From positions 1-38,777 of the IMG/VR virus record IMGVR_UViG_3300023272_000007: DNA of 38,777 nucleotides. One strand, given 5' to 3'. Positions 30,903 to 37,340 of this stretch are shown here, piece by piece. Below the pieces are notes generated by a model, which saw only the letters and a program-made list of their open reading frames with translations, was not told where the DNA came from and did not search any database. The DNA is from a virus. How positions within the stretch are numbered: the first letter of the stretch is position 1; the number at the start of each line of letters is the position of its first letter. Position numbers and translations under genes: made by a program.

Positions 30903-30953
30903 TTCTCTTAGTTAAATTATTAAAATGTGTGGGTTAGGGGTAATTAAGATTAT

Positions 30954-31213
<260 letters not shown>

Positions 31214-31226
<13 letters not shown>

Positions 31227-31591
31227 ATTTTTACGCCCTCCAAATTTGTTTTTGCTGTCTCTGTCATTGAGATTATTTCAATCGCCTCTGTTAAAAAAAT
31301 TGACGGAACGATAACAGAAATTTTACAGTCATTAGGCTTCTTTGTTCCCTCTAATGCAAGTTGAGAAAGAGAGCAAGCACCTGACCAATAAAAAACTCTG
31401 CGGGAATTGAGTAATTCAACTTCTTTACCATTTTGACTTTTTAAATATCCGAAATGCACTCCAGCTGAATAAGTTCTTACCATAACGAATTTCAATCCGT
31501 TAACCTCTACTAATTTATTGTTACCTGCAAGACTTTTTAAAACGTAAGTGTTGCCATTTACTTCTAACTCATTGATTACTGTCTTTTCCAT
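31214..31591 (-). CDS. Uncharacterised conserved phage protein (possibly DUF6948)
   Basis: VMVRTYSAGVHFGYLKSQNG and SRRVFYWSGACSLSQLALEG, then FLTEAIEIISMTE and a C-terminal EGVKIWKS, form a pattern I remember from many phage proteins of unknown function, possibly DUF6948. The gene is followed, overlapping by 13 bases, by the Gly-rich repeat gene, and I recall glycine-rich repeat proteins beside this family elsewhere, which would need checking. Probably a folded beta protein. Role unknown. Confidence 0.65.
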
Positions 31592-31619
31592 TTGGATTAT
31601 GATTTAAGTTTTACTGCAA

Positions 31620-32054
31620 TTATTTAATTAAATTCCGCATTAAGTCCTGATTCTCGCTTGCTTCCCATTCGCTGTGGAGTGGGTTTGTCTCATCTTCGGA
31701 ATCGGGTTCGGAGTCAGGATAAGTACTGTATTTTACCACCTCATAACAGTTCAAATCTCTGCAATATTCCTTAGCCTCTGCTAAACCGAAAGCTCTTGCA
31801 TTCTCAATGTTATAAGTGATTACATCGTTAACAGTAATGTAGGCTTCCAGTGGAATATGTTTCACTACATAACATTCGTTTCTCCAACTCTTTTCAGCTA
31901 GGCACTGCTTAACTGTTTTAGCTTTCTTATCCTGCGGTAATTCCTTTATTTCGATTTTGTTGTCGGTAAGGCTCATTTCTCTTATCTCCTTTGCTACATT
32001 CTTAATGTAGTTTGTTTGTTTGTTAAGTGATTGAATTTCGGTTTTGAGGCTCAT
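31620..32054 (-). CDS. Hypothetical early protein (144 aa)
   Basis: Helical N-terminus (TEIQSLNKQTNYIKNVAKEI), a middle with RNECYVVKHIPLEAYI and NARAFGLAEAKEYCRDLNCY, and an acidic tail (YPDSEPDSEDETNP). Several cysteines, none in a clear metal site. Coupled to the upstream gene (ATGA, 32054-32051). Confidence 0.55.
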   Translation of the reverse strand: MSLKTEIQSLNKQTNYIKNVAKEIREMSLTDNKIEIKELPQDKKAKTVKQCLAEKSWRNECYVVKHIPLEAYITVNDVITYNIENARAFGLAEAKEYCRDLNCYEVVKYSTYPDSEPDSEDETNPLHSEWEASENQDLMRNLIK

Positions 32055-32257
32055 AAAGTTTCTGATTTAGCTTGTGCCGACTCATTGAATTTTCTTTGCT
32101 CTTCGTCTAACCATAATTCAGCATAATACAATGCCCACGACAAAGAGCTTGAAACAGTTTTCAATGCCGTCACCGACTTTTTGATTTTAGATAGCCTTTT
32201 AAGGTCGGTACTATTTGGATTGTTTAGAACGAGTGTTTTTGGTTTATCTTTTTTCAT
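32051..32257 (-). CDS. Small protein at the head of the early operon (68 aa)
   Basis: Basic first half (KKDKPKTLVLNNPNSTDLKR), a helix (IKKSVTALKTVSSSLSWALY) and an acidic/aromatic end. First gene after the promoter at 32284-32312. The ATG starts two bases after a 5'-end hairpin (32260-32279), an unusual mRNA start. Function unknown; early basic proteins of this size often target host functions. Confidence 0.6.
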   Translation of the reverse strand: MKKDKPKTLVLNNPNSTDLKRLSKIKKSVTALKTVSSSLSWALYYAELWLDEEQRKFNESAQAKSETL

Positions 32258-32259
32258 TG

Positions 32260-32279
32260 GTAAGATTTAATTTTCTTAC
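32260..32279 (-). promoter_or_regulatory. 5'-end hairpin of the early operon mRNA
   Basis: GTAAGA (32279-32274) pairs exactly with TCTTAC (32265-32260) around AAATTAAA. The predicted transcription start is at about 32277, so the RNA begins with this stem, and the ATG at 32257 follows after two bases. Confidence 0.45.
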
Positions 32280-32283
32280 ATAC

Positions 32284-32312
32284 AATTTAATATGATTTAA
32301 TCGTATTGTCAA
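32284..32312 (-). promoter_or_regulatory. Promoter of the early operon
   Basis: TTGACA (32312-32307), 17 bases, TAAATT (32289-32284), directly after the terminator at 32343-32366. Predicted start near 32277. It also fits TTG-N20-TAnnTT of Bacteroidota. It would drive genes 32257 to about 24584. Confidence 0.65.
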
Positions 32313-32342
32313 GTACAAAATAAATTATTTTTTAGCTATAAC

Positions 32343-32366
32343 AAAAAGCACTCATTGCAAGTGCTT
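32343..32366 (-). terminator. Intrinsic terminator before the early operon
   Basis: AAGCACT (32366-32360) pairs exactly with AGTGCTT (32352-32346), loop TGCAATG, followed by TTTTTGTT. It ends the unit of genes 34210-32386, 20 bases after the last stop, and the next promoter starts 30 bases further on. Confidence 0.75.
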
Positions 32367-32385
32367 AGGTTTGGAGAAGCGGGGA

Positions 32386-32748
32386 TTAATATTCTTTTAG
32401 GAATGGGTTGGGGTGTTCGTGGACTATCCTGAATTGTGCATCTAAAACAAGTTTGATTTTACTTTCTTGAAAGGCAATGAGATTTTTATTGTTCTTTACT
32501 ATCTCTTTAACCATTGATTCTCGATATTCTTCCAAGCCCTCCCTTTCTAAGCTCACTACAGATGCACTTTGGTCACTGGAGTAAATTTCGCCAATGCCAC
32601 TAATGGGGATATGCTTTGTTTTATTTATTCCCATATCCTGTTTTACTACATATTTTTCTTTGCCTTTAGAGAGGATTTCCCAAGAAATAATCATTTCTGA
32701 ATACACTTTATCCCTGCAACTAATAACATATTTATAAATCTTTTCCAT
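32386..32748 (-). CDS. Hypothetical early protein (120 aa)
   Basis: Alpha/beta-looking protein: KYVISCRDKVYSEMIISWEI, then GEIYSSDQSASVVSLEREGL and KNLIAFQESKIKLVLDAQFR. No membrane segment. Last gene of its transcription unit, followed by the terminator. Family not recognised. Confidence 0.55.
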   Translation of the reverse strand: MEKIYKYVISCRDKVYSEMIISWEILSKGKEKYVVKQDMGINKTKHIPISGIGEIYSSDQSASVVSLEREGLEEYRESMVKEIVKNNKNLIAFQESKIKLVLDAQFRIVHEHPNPFLKEY

Positions 32749-32751
32749 AAT

Positions 32752-33000
32752 TTAAGGGTTAAGGGTTATGTTGCATTTCTTTAAAAATCTCTCTTTATCT
32801 TCCAATGTCGGAAAGACCGCAAAATAAGTGTAGCTGATTTCAAAAAATACGAATACGAAATTAATCTTATTGCCGTAAGTTAACTTTGTTGTAAGATTTT
32901 CAACCCACAACCCTAAAGCAACGCCGGAGAACCATTTAAGTCTCCAACCGCCTGTATACTCAAAGTTATCTGTTTTGTAATGGTCTGTTGTTATGTCCAT
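32752..33000 (-). CDS. Hypothetical protein (82 aa)
   Basis: I choose the ATG at 33000 (MDITTDHYKTDNFEYTGGWR), which overlaps the upstream stop by 10 bases. A start at 33054 would overlap by over 60 bases. The centre is beta-rich and aromatic (KINFVFVFFEISYTYFAVFP), as in a small beta-sandwich, ending TLEDKERFLKKCNI. Function unknown. Confidence 0.55.
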   Translation of the reverse strand: MDITTDHYKTDNFEYTGGWRLKWFSGVALGLWVENLTTKLTYGNKINFVFVFFEISYTYFAVFPTLEDKERFLKKCNITLNP

Positions 33001-33446
33001 TTTTCTAAGTTTAAAATTTTTATTGCGGAGGGCGAGAAAGATAATGGCAAACAATCTCTTTTGCAGTCATTGATGAAATCCTCTAAAGTTAAAATTATTC
33101 TTTTGCTGTAATCAATTTCAATATCCTCTAATTCTCCACTTCCTTCATCTTCTATGTAATGCCATTTGCCATTTTCAGTACTAAACTTTAAATCCGAAAA
33201 TCTTTCATCTATGCAACTAAAAAACATAAACTTTATTTCATCATGCCTTTTTAAATTGTTATCGTAGCTTACCCACCCCTTAAAATACTTCTCAATAAGT
33301 TCCGGGGTAAATGGCTGGGAAAAGAAAGTATTTGCACTAAAGATTTTACTTATAATAAGGCTATCGTCAACAAGTCCCATAAGAAAATCATCTGTACGAA
33401 CTCGCTCTACATACTCCATAAACCCTATTGCCTTTTGATTATCCAT
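32991..33446 (-). CDS. Hypothetical protein (151 aa)
   Basis: Acidic and aromatic protein with FFSQPFTPELIEKYFKGWVS, FMFFSCIDERFSDLKFS and RIILTLEDFINDCKRDCLP. No motif found. Overlaps both neighbours by 8-10 bases, so it belongs to a tight operon headed by 33695-34210. Confidence 0.55.
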   Translation of the reverse strand: MDNQKAIGFMEYVERVRTDDFLMGLVDDSLIISKIFSANTFFSQPFTPELIEKYFKGWVSYDNNLKRHDEIKFMFFSCIDERFSDLKFSTENGKWHYIEDEGSGELEDIEIDYSKRIILTLEDFINDCKRDCLPLSFSPSAIKILNLEKWT

Positions 33447-33687
33447 TGTTAAGCTCCTTGTCTGTGAGTTCTTGGGGAAGATAATCTCTGTATTCTAGTT
33501 GCTCACTAATACCGCGATAAACGTTAACCCTGTCCATAGTTACCGTGCACATTACTAACGCGTATTTCCTCTTTTCGGATTCAAAGAGGGAAAGGAGCTT
33601 GTCGGCTTCAACCTCAAAAAAGTTACTGCCTAACGAATATTTTTCTTTTGCAAATCTTTTAAATACTTCTATTATTTCTTCTTTCAT
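33439..33687 (-). CDS. Hypothetical protein (82 aa)
   Basis: Helical start (KEEIIEVFKRFAKEKYSLGS), then EVEADKLLSLFESEKRKYAL and a short C-terminal region with TMDRVNVYRGIS. No recognised family. Coupled to the next gene by eight bases of overlap. Confidence 0.5.
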   Translation of the reverse strand: MKEEIIEVFKRFAKEKYSLGSNFFEVEADKLLSLFESEKRKYALVMCTVTMDRVNVYRGISEQLEYRDYLPQELTDKELNNG

Positions 33688-33694
33688 TCATTGG

Positions 33695-34210
33695 TTAGGG
33701 GGTTTTCTTCGTTAGTAAGTAAAAATTGTTATCGCTGACTGCCTGTGTTGGAATTTTTGGCAACAAAGTATGAGGAACAATATGAGCATCATTCTCCAGT
33801 TCTACTTTGGAATTGAGAGGGTTTACTTTAATTTCAAGAACTATGTTTTTGGGATTGTCGGGAGACTTTAACGTGATAGTTGGTTTTATTTCTGCTTCCG
33901 GGAAAAAGTAAATTTGATTTTGAGAATCGACCAACCCGTTATTATAAAATAAAGGAAATTTTTTGCCCCTAAGTGAATCAACTAGTTCTAATTCTTCTTT
34001 TGTGGTTTGTGCGACTGTCAGATTTAGATTAACGGAACGCTTTCCATCAAGGTCAAGAGTGTTTCCATCTGCGAAAGTAATTTCCTGCGTAACTGTTTTG
34101 TCAGTTAGCGTGCCTGTTATCAAATGCCCTAATGAATGGATATTGCCGTTAAAATATACAAGCAAATCATCCCCTCCAAATAACCTATAACGCCTTATAT
34201 TATTTTTCAT
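33695..34210 (-). CDS. Beta-rich protein, structural-looking, outside the virion cluster (171 aa)
   Basis: Segments such as GHLITGTLTDKTVTQEITF, SVNLNLTVAQTTKEELELVD and KPTITLKSPDNPKN resemble tail tube or adhesin beta strands. However, it heads a small early-type operon between the HNH endonuclease and unknown genes. Its mRNA is predicted to start at 34305 with a pseudoknot leader. The leader before the ATG (AATAAAAATATT) is the same as that of the tail tube gene at 10652. Function unknown. Confidence 0.55.
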   Translation of the reverse strand: MKNNIRRYRLFGGDDLLVYFNGNIHSLGHLITGTLTDKTVTQEITFADGNTLDLDGKRSVNLNLTVAQTTKEELELVDSLRGKKFPLFYNNGLVDSQNQIYFFPEAEIKPTITLKSPDNPKNIVLEIKVNPLNSKVELENDAHIVPHTLLPKIPTQAVSDNNFYLLTKKTP

Positions 34211-34232
34211 AATATTTTTATTAAAATAAAAA

Positions 34233-34305
34233 GGGCTTCAAACCAACATCAGACACGGCAAGTGTTATCAGTCAGTAAGAAACCCCAAAATTGTTTTGCC
34301 GTGTC
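34233..34305 (-). promoter_or_regulatory. Predicted pseudoknot in the 5' leader
   Basis: Stem 1: GACACGGCAA (34305-34296) with TTGCCGTGTC (34261-34252), 10 perfect pairs. The stem 1 loop holds GGGTTTC (34285-34279), which pairs with GAAGCCC (34239-34233, one U-G), crossing stem 1 as an H-type pseudoknot. Five U follow, and the ATG comes at 34210. Transcription is predicted to start at 34305, the first base of stem 1. Confidence 0.5.
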
Positions 34306-34311
34306 GATTAC

Positions 34312-34340
34312 AAATTACAAACTTTATTTTTAAATGTCAA
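34312..34340 (-). promoter_or_regulatory. Promoter for the 34210-32386 operon
   Basis: TTGACA (34340-34335), 17 bases, TAATTT (34317-34312), close in sequence and equal in spacing to the promoters at 32284 and 985. Predicted start is 34305. Located in the gap after the HNH gene. Confidence 0.6.
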
Positions 34341-34402
34341 ATGGAAAAGAAAAAAGCGGAGTGTGTTTTTCAGTGAAGGCAATAAACCACTTATTATGTT
34401 TT

Positions 34403-34753
34403 TTACTTTCTAAGCCCTATTTTAAACGCATGAGCTACATTTTCTTTGCAAGTAACCCATTCAAGGTTATCCCACCTAAAATTATCTTTGTTTCCGTCAA
34501 TATGGTTTACCTGTGGTTTGTTGTCGGGGTTATCCACAAATAAAATGGCAACCCACCTATGAATGGCAATTATTTTTTTGACACTATCTTTACATATAAT
34601 AACGTATGGATAGCCTTTGTGATTCTTGCTTGGTCTTAAGAATTTTTCTTCCCTATGAGAAGGATTCCTAAAACTTTTCATTCTGCCAAAATTAGATAAC
34701 TCGTAAGATTCTCTATATTCCTTCAGCGGAATTGGTTTAAATACTTCTTCCAT
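34403..34753 (-). CDS. NUMOD4-HNH homing-type endonuclease
   Basis: Residues 5-50 are NUMOD4-like (YRESYELSNFGRMKSFRNP). Residues 60-110 are the HNH domain: IHRWVAILFV, VNHIDGNKDNFRWDNLEWV (83-100) with His84, Asp86 and Asn91/Asn96, then KENVAHAFK. Complete at 116 residues. Free-standing mobile nuclease, placed at a boundary between transcription units. Its ATG is 5 bases after the U-run of a terminator-like hairpin. Confidence 0.9.
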   Translation of the reverse strand: MEEVFKPIPLKEYRESYELSNFGRMKSFRNPSHREEKFLRPSKNHKGYPYVIICKDSVKKIIAIHRWVAILFVDNPDNKPQVNHIDGNKDNFRWDNLEWVTCKENVAHAFKIGLRK

Positions 34754-34758
34754 AAAAT

Positions 34759-34808
34759 AAAAAAACTCTCAATGCGTCTCGGCTACCACACCTTAAACAT
34801 TGAGAGTT
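34759..34808 (-). promoter_or_regulatory. Terminator-like hairpin in the HNH gene leader
   Basis: AACTCTCAATG (34808-34798) pairs perfectly with CATTGAGAGTT (34774-34764), 23-base loop, seven U (34765-34759), then ATG at 34753. An intrinsic terminator placed here would block the HNH mRNA unless it is read through. Confidence 0.6.
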
Positions 34809-34820
34809 CTAAAATATAAA

Positions 34821-34849
34821 ATTGTATTGTGGTAGTTTGAGACTTACAA
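34821..34849 (-). promoter_or_regulatory. Possible promoter of the HNH gene
   Basis: TTGTAA (34849-34844), 17 bases, TACAAT (34826-34821). Predicted start near 34814, six bases before the hairpin at 34808. Sits just after the terminator at 34857-34895. Confidence 0.4.
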
Positions 34850-34856
34850 ATATAAT

Positions 34857-34895
34857 AAAAAACCGCACAACTAAAAACTAAAAAAGTTGCACGGC
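34857..34895 (-). terminator. Intrinsic terminator of the lysis and membrane operon
   Basis: GCCGTGCAACT (34895-34885) and AGTTGTGCGGT (34872-34862) form an 11-bp stem on the minus-strand RNA when three U-G pairs are allowed, followed by six U. On the plus strand some of these would be A-C mismatches, so the signal is for minus-strand transcription. Confidence 0.75.
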
Positions 34896-34936
34896 TTTCT
34901 TTTTTAACTAACCCAATCGAGTGAAAAACTTATACA

Positions 34937-34995
34937 AGCCCGATAACCGCTTTGAATTACCGGGGCTATGAATTTACTCTACCAAATGGATAGAG
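34937..34995 (-). other. Two adjacent hairpins before the terminator
   Basis: Hairpin A: CTCTA (34995-34991) with TAGAG (34981-34977) plus two inner C-G pairs. Hairpin B: AGCCCCGGTAA (34967-34957) with TTATCGGGCT (34946-34937), 10 pairs and one bulge. With the terminator they make a structured 3' end of about 140 bases after the last ORF. Confidence 0.45.
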
Positions 34996-35005
34996 AAACA
35001 AAATC

Positions 35006-35098
35006 TTACTTTCTGCCGAACCAACTCATAATAGAGTTAAGTATGTAACAGCAACAGGCTATTGTACCGCTAAGATAAAATGCAGTTTCTAATGACAT
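35006..35098 (-). CDS. Very small membrane protein (30 aa)
   Basis: MSLETAFYLSGTIACCCYIL followed by NSIMSWFGRK is one membrane segment with a basic end, three adjacent cysteines inside it. It starts five bases after the stop of the 18-codon frame. Position at the end of the lysis operon and composition suggest a small lysis or host-membrane peptide. No family known. Confidence 0.45.
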   Translation of the reverse strand: MSLETAFYLSGTIACCCYILNSIMSWFGRK

Positions 35099-35103
35099 AA
35101 TTA

Positions 35104-35160
35104 TTATTTTTTATTTAAGATTGAAATTAATTGCTCTAAGCTCAAATTGTGAAATGACAT
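35104..35160 (-). CDS. Possible 18-residue peptide gene
   Basis: MSFHNLSLEQLISILNKK, ATG at 35160, six bases after the stop of the 90-residue gene and five bases before the next start. It may be a real peptide or only a spacer frame that keeps ribosomes on the message. The regular spacing is the main support. Confidence 0.3.
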   Translation of the reverse strand: MSFHNLSLEQLISILNKK

Positions 35161-35166
35161 ATTATT

Positions 35167-35439
35167 TTAATTTGTTTGATTTTCATTTGGCTTTAATGCT
35201 TGTGGTTTGACTTCCTGCTTATCTACGGCACTCTGATTGCCCTTAAATCCCGATAATAGGTAGATGAATAGGCAAGTCGGTACTAACCAGTCTGTGAGCG
35301 TCGGAGACAGGAAATTCAGGTAGTCGGGCTTCATTATCAAGATAGCTCCTACCATACCCAGTTTCGATATTAAGCCGTAAAATGTTGTCTTGTAATTGCT
35401 TCCGAATAATCTCTCTAAGAAATCAGGTATAATTGGCAT
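35167..35439 (-). CDS. Two-segment membrane protein, holin candidate (90 aa)
   Basis: Two hydrophobic stretches, GLISKLGMVGAILIM and LVPTCLFIYLLSG, with a short linker (KPDYLNFLSPTLTDW), then a polar lysine/glutamine tail. Size and topology fit a class II holin. Located in the lysis operon with the endolysin. Confidence 0.6.
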   Translation of the reverse strand: MPIIPDFLERLFGSNYKTTFYGLISKLGMVGAILIMKPDYLNFLSPTLTDWLVPTCLFIYLLSGFKGNQSAVDKQEVKPQALKPNENQTN

Positions 35440-35473
35440 AAGGTTTATTTGTATTTAGGGGAATATTATTTCT

Positions 35474-35839
35474 TTATTTAACTTGTAAAAGCACTGAACG
35501 ATAATACTCATTCCTTGCCTCTAAATCTAATTTGCTTAGTAAGGGTATTTCCTTAATCAAAAAAACTTTTTCAGTTTCGCTTAGTTCGGGAGGGTCTAAT
35601 CTTCCTATGAAAATCATAATCTTTTCCCAAATACTTAAAGCATCATTAAGAATTTTAATTACCTCCCTGAATATTTGTAAGGCTTGGCTGACATCGAACT
35701 TACCAACTTTTTCCAATGAATACATACTCATTCCTAATTCACGGAATGGATTGTCAACTCTCCCTATCGGCAATTTATCTACGTCAGGTATTTTGTATTT
35801 TGGCTCTACTTCTTTACCGAGTTCGTTGGAAAAAGGCAT
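35474..35839 (-). CDS. Hypothetical soluble protein (121 aa)
   Basis: I start at ATG 35839 (MPFSNELGKEVEPKYKIP), four bases after the upstream stop. A longer frame from 35905 would overlap the neighbour by 62 bases and add an unlikely hydrophobic leader. Helical C-terminus (VFLIKEIPLLSKLDLEARNE). Within the lysis and membrane operon, function unknown. Confidence 0.55.
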   Translation of the reverse strand: MPFSNELGKEVEPKYKIPDVDKLPIGRVDNPFRELGMSMYSLEKVGKFDVSQALQIFREVIKILNDALSIWEKIMIFIGRLDPPELSETEKVFLIKEIPLLSKLDLEARNEYYRSVLLQVK

Positions 35840-35843
35840 AATG

Positions 35844-36035
35844 TTAAAAGTTATATTTGTTGAAAATATTATAAATAAAACCCGAAGCCATTTTAGGCAA
35901 TACAAAGATTCTTTGAAATAAATTCATATTAGATATTTTTAAAATCAATCCCTCTGCCTTTATATATCGTTCGCACATTTCTTCGTACTTTAATAACTTT
36001 GCTTCATTTGTCAGTAATTCGTTTTGTTCGTTCAT
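35844..36035 (-). CDS. Hypothetical protein (63 aa)
   Basis: Helical N-terminal half (ELLTNEAKLLKYEEMCERYI) and a moderately hydrophobic second half (MNLFQRIFVLPKMASGFIYN), perhaps membrane-associated. Preceded by AACAAAAAGAA, no clear Shine-Dalgarno. Not recognised. Confidence 0.5.
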   Translation of the reverse strand: MNEQNELLTNEAKLLKYEEMCERYIKAEGLILKISNMNLFQRIFVLPKMASGFIYNIFNKYNF

Positions 36036-36071
36036 TTCTTTTTGTTTGATTGCAGGATAATTGGTAAAAAC

Positions 36072-36404
36072 TTAATCATCATCTTTCCCTTTTTTCTTTT
36101 TCTTTGCTTTCAGTTTCAATCTTCTTTCTTCGAGTTTGTCGAGGAAGTCTTTTTTAAACCCCTCATATTTGCCCGTCTGCCCGTTAATATAAAGTTTCTT
36201 CATTGCTTCTTCCTGTGCCAATTGTTCATTGTAATTAATGTCACTTTTTTCATCTACTGTGTCAATCTTTTCTTCTACATCTTCGAGTTTTTTCATCAAA
36301 CCTTTGTAACCTATCCAGCCTAATCCCGCAAGAATGATAATACCCCATAAGGAGGGGTACTTATCTGCCATATTCTTTATTAAATCCCATACATAATCTG
36401 CCAT
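36072..36404 (-). CDS. Membrane-anchored coiled-coil protein (110 aa)
   Basis: One membrane segment (about 18-34, SLWGIIILAGLGWIGYKGL) followed by a coiled coil (KKLEDVEEKIDTVDEKSD) and a highly basic end (KLKAKKKKKGKDDD). This is the layout of inner-membrane spanins and of some pinholin-like proteins. One of the few starts with an AGGAG sequence close upstream. Confidence 0.6.
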   Translation of the reverse strand: MADYVWDLIKNMADKYPSLWGIIILAGLGWIGYKGLMKKLEDVEEKIDTVDEKSDINYNEQLAQEEAMKKLYINGQTGKYEGFKKDFLDKLEERRLKLKAKKKKKGKDDD

Positions 36405-36448
36405 AAGCTCCTAATCGTTGCCACCCCTATTCGTTTATGGAAAATTAA

Positions 36449-36721
36449 TTACTCTTCGCTTGCTACAATCGCCGCAATCCATACAGCCCCGTCATAAATG
36501 TAACCCTGAAAATGTCTCGCAATATATAATCCTTTATCCGTTTCCTCTGCCGGGATATAATATGAAGTCACTGCAAATTCCTGTGAGTTAATTACATCGC
36601 CGTTTGAATCAACTACGCGATAAGTACATTGATAATGATTGTTGCTTTCACCTAAGGGCTGTAAGAGGTTTTCAAGCTCAATTTTTGCCGTTGTATTTGG
36701 CAGTGTATATTGGGTAATCAT
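36449..36721 (-). CDS. Hypothetical beta-rich protein (90 aa)
   Basis: Polar beta-type protein, TLPNTTAKIELENLLQPLGE, then YQCTYRVVDSNGDVINSQEF and IARHFQGYIYDGAVWIAAI. No signal peptide or membrane segment. Between two membrane-coil proteins in the lysis operon. Unknown, possibly a small virion or cell-binding protein. Confidence 0.55.
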   Translation of the reverse strand: MITQYTLPNTTAKIELENLLQPLGESNNHYQCTYRVVDSNGDVINSQEFAVTSYYIPAEETDKGLYIARHFQGYIYDGAVWIAAIVASEE

Positions 36722-36725
36722 AATT

Positions 36726-37046
36726 CTATTTTTTAAATTTAAGTTCTATTAATTCCTTGAATTGGTTTATCGCACCTGCAAATTGTTTTAGCTCCTGTGC
36801 GATTAAGGTTCTATCTTCTTTTAATTCACTCATAGTTATCTTTAAAAAGTCATCTCGTTTTTCCAGTCTTTTATTATATTGTTCGTGAAGATACTCTAAT
36901 CTTTGGTTGTACTGATTATGAAGAAATAAAATATATTCATTGTGTTTTTGATAGAGGAACGGAACATACCATTTTAAGAATATTCCCACCCCTATTAATG
37001 CAACTACTGGAAAACCAAAATTCTTTAATATTTCTTCTATGCTCAT
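36726..37046 (-). CDS. Membrane-anchored coiled-coil protein, holin or spanin candidate (106 aa)
   Basis: Membrane segment near 10-31 (GFPVVALIGVGIFLKWYVPF), then a long coiled coil rich in Y, N and L (NQYNQRLEYLHEQYNKRLEK) ending basic. The topology resembles BhlA/UviB-type holins and inner spanins. Its start overlaps the stop of the 40-codon gene (ATGA). Confidence 0.6.
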   Translation of the reverse strand: MSIEEILKNFGFPVVALIGVGIFLKWYVPFLYQKHNEYILFLHNQYNQRLEYLHEQYNKRLEKRDDFLKITMSELKEDRTLIAQELKQFAGAINQFKELIELKFKK

Positions 37047-37165
37047 TCAACTTCTTTCATTGTTAAAACCTTATACAGAAGATAAGGAAATTTGATAACA
37101 TAGTAAAGTAACGATAATTCTGTTTTGAGGAAGACAATAATTTTATTTTGCAGTTTATTTTTCAT
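37043..37165 (-). CDS. Small membrane protein (40 aa)
   Basis: An intact frame starts MKNKLQNKIIVFLKTELSLL and ends LTMKEVE. The centre (FLKTELSLLYYVIKFPYLLY) is hydrophobic enough for a membrane segment, with a basic N-terminus. The stop overlaps the next start as ATGA, and the frame fills part of a 294-base gap. Likely lysis accessory or small holin partner. Confidence 0.55.
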   Translation of the reverse strand: MKNKLQNKIIVFLKTELSLLYYVIKFPYLLYKVLTMKEVE

Positions 37166-37173
37166 TGTTTGAA

Positions 37174-37202
37174 TTGATTAATTTATTTAATCCTGTTACA
37201 TT
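37174..37202 (+). promoter_or_regulatory. Possible plus-strand promoter
   Basis: TTGATT (37174-37179), 17 bases, TACATT (37197-37202). It also reads TTG-N20-TACATTTC. Same spacing as the minus-strand promoters. Predicted start is 37209, the first base of a small hairpin. Confidence 0.35.
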
Positions 37203-37208
37203 TCAAAC

Positions 37209-37340
37209 CCGCAATATCGCGGACAAAACTTAAGATTTAAAAATTATAAGAAAATAAAGAGTATCAAAAACACAAATTACAATGTACGGGTTAATTTCAA
37301 TTAGCAGGTCAGAGAAGTTTAGAGCCTGCTTTTTGCGTTT
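37209..37340 (+). ncRNA. Candidate plus-strand small RNA
   Basis: Between the plus-strand promoter and a plus-strand terminator there is no reading frame. The predicted RNA starts with CCGC-AATATC-GCGG (37209-37222). Separately, AACCCG (37206-37211) could pair with CGGGTT (37287-37292), though this includes bases just before the predicted start. The RNA ends at the endolysin gene 3' edge. It would be the only transcript against the gene direction. Confidence 0.35.
37303..37340 (+). terminator. Plus-strand intrinsic terminator
   Basis: AGCAGG (37303-37308) pairs with CCTGCT (37325-37330), extended by a U-G pair on the plus-strand RNA only, followed by TTTTGCGTTTTT. The T run is on the plus strand. 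The minus strand has A there, so this is not a terminator for the endolysin gene. Confidence 0.55.

Noticed and set aside
34937-35005. tRNA-like D-arm (TTTGGTAGAG) and stems
   Set aside because: No matching acceptor stem, T-loop or anticodon stem could be built, so it is listed only as hairpins.
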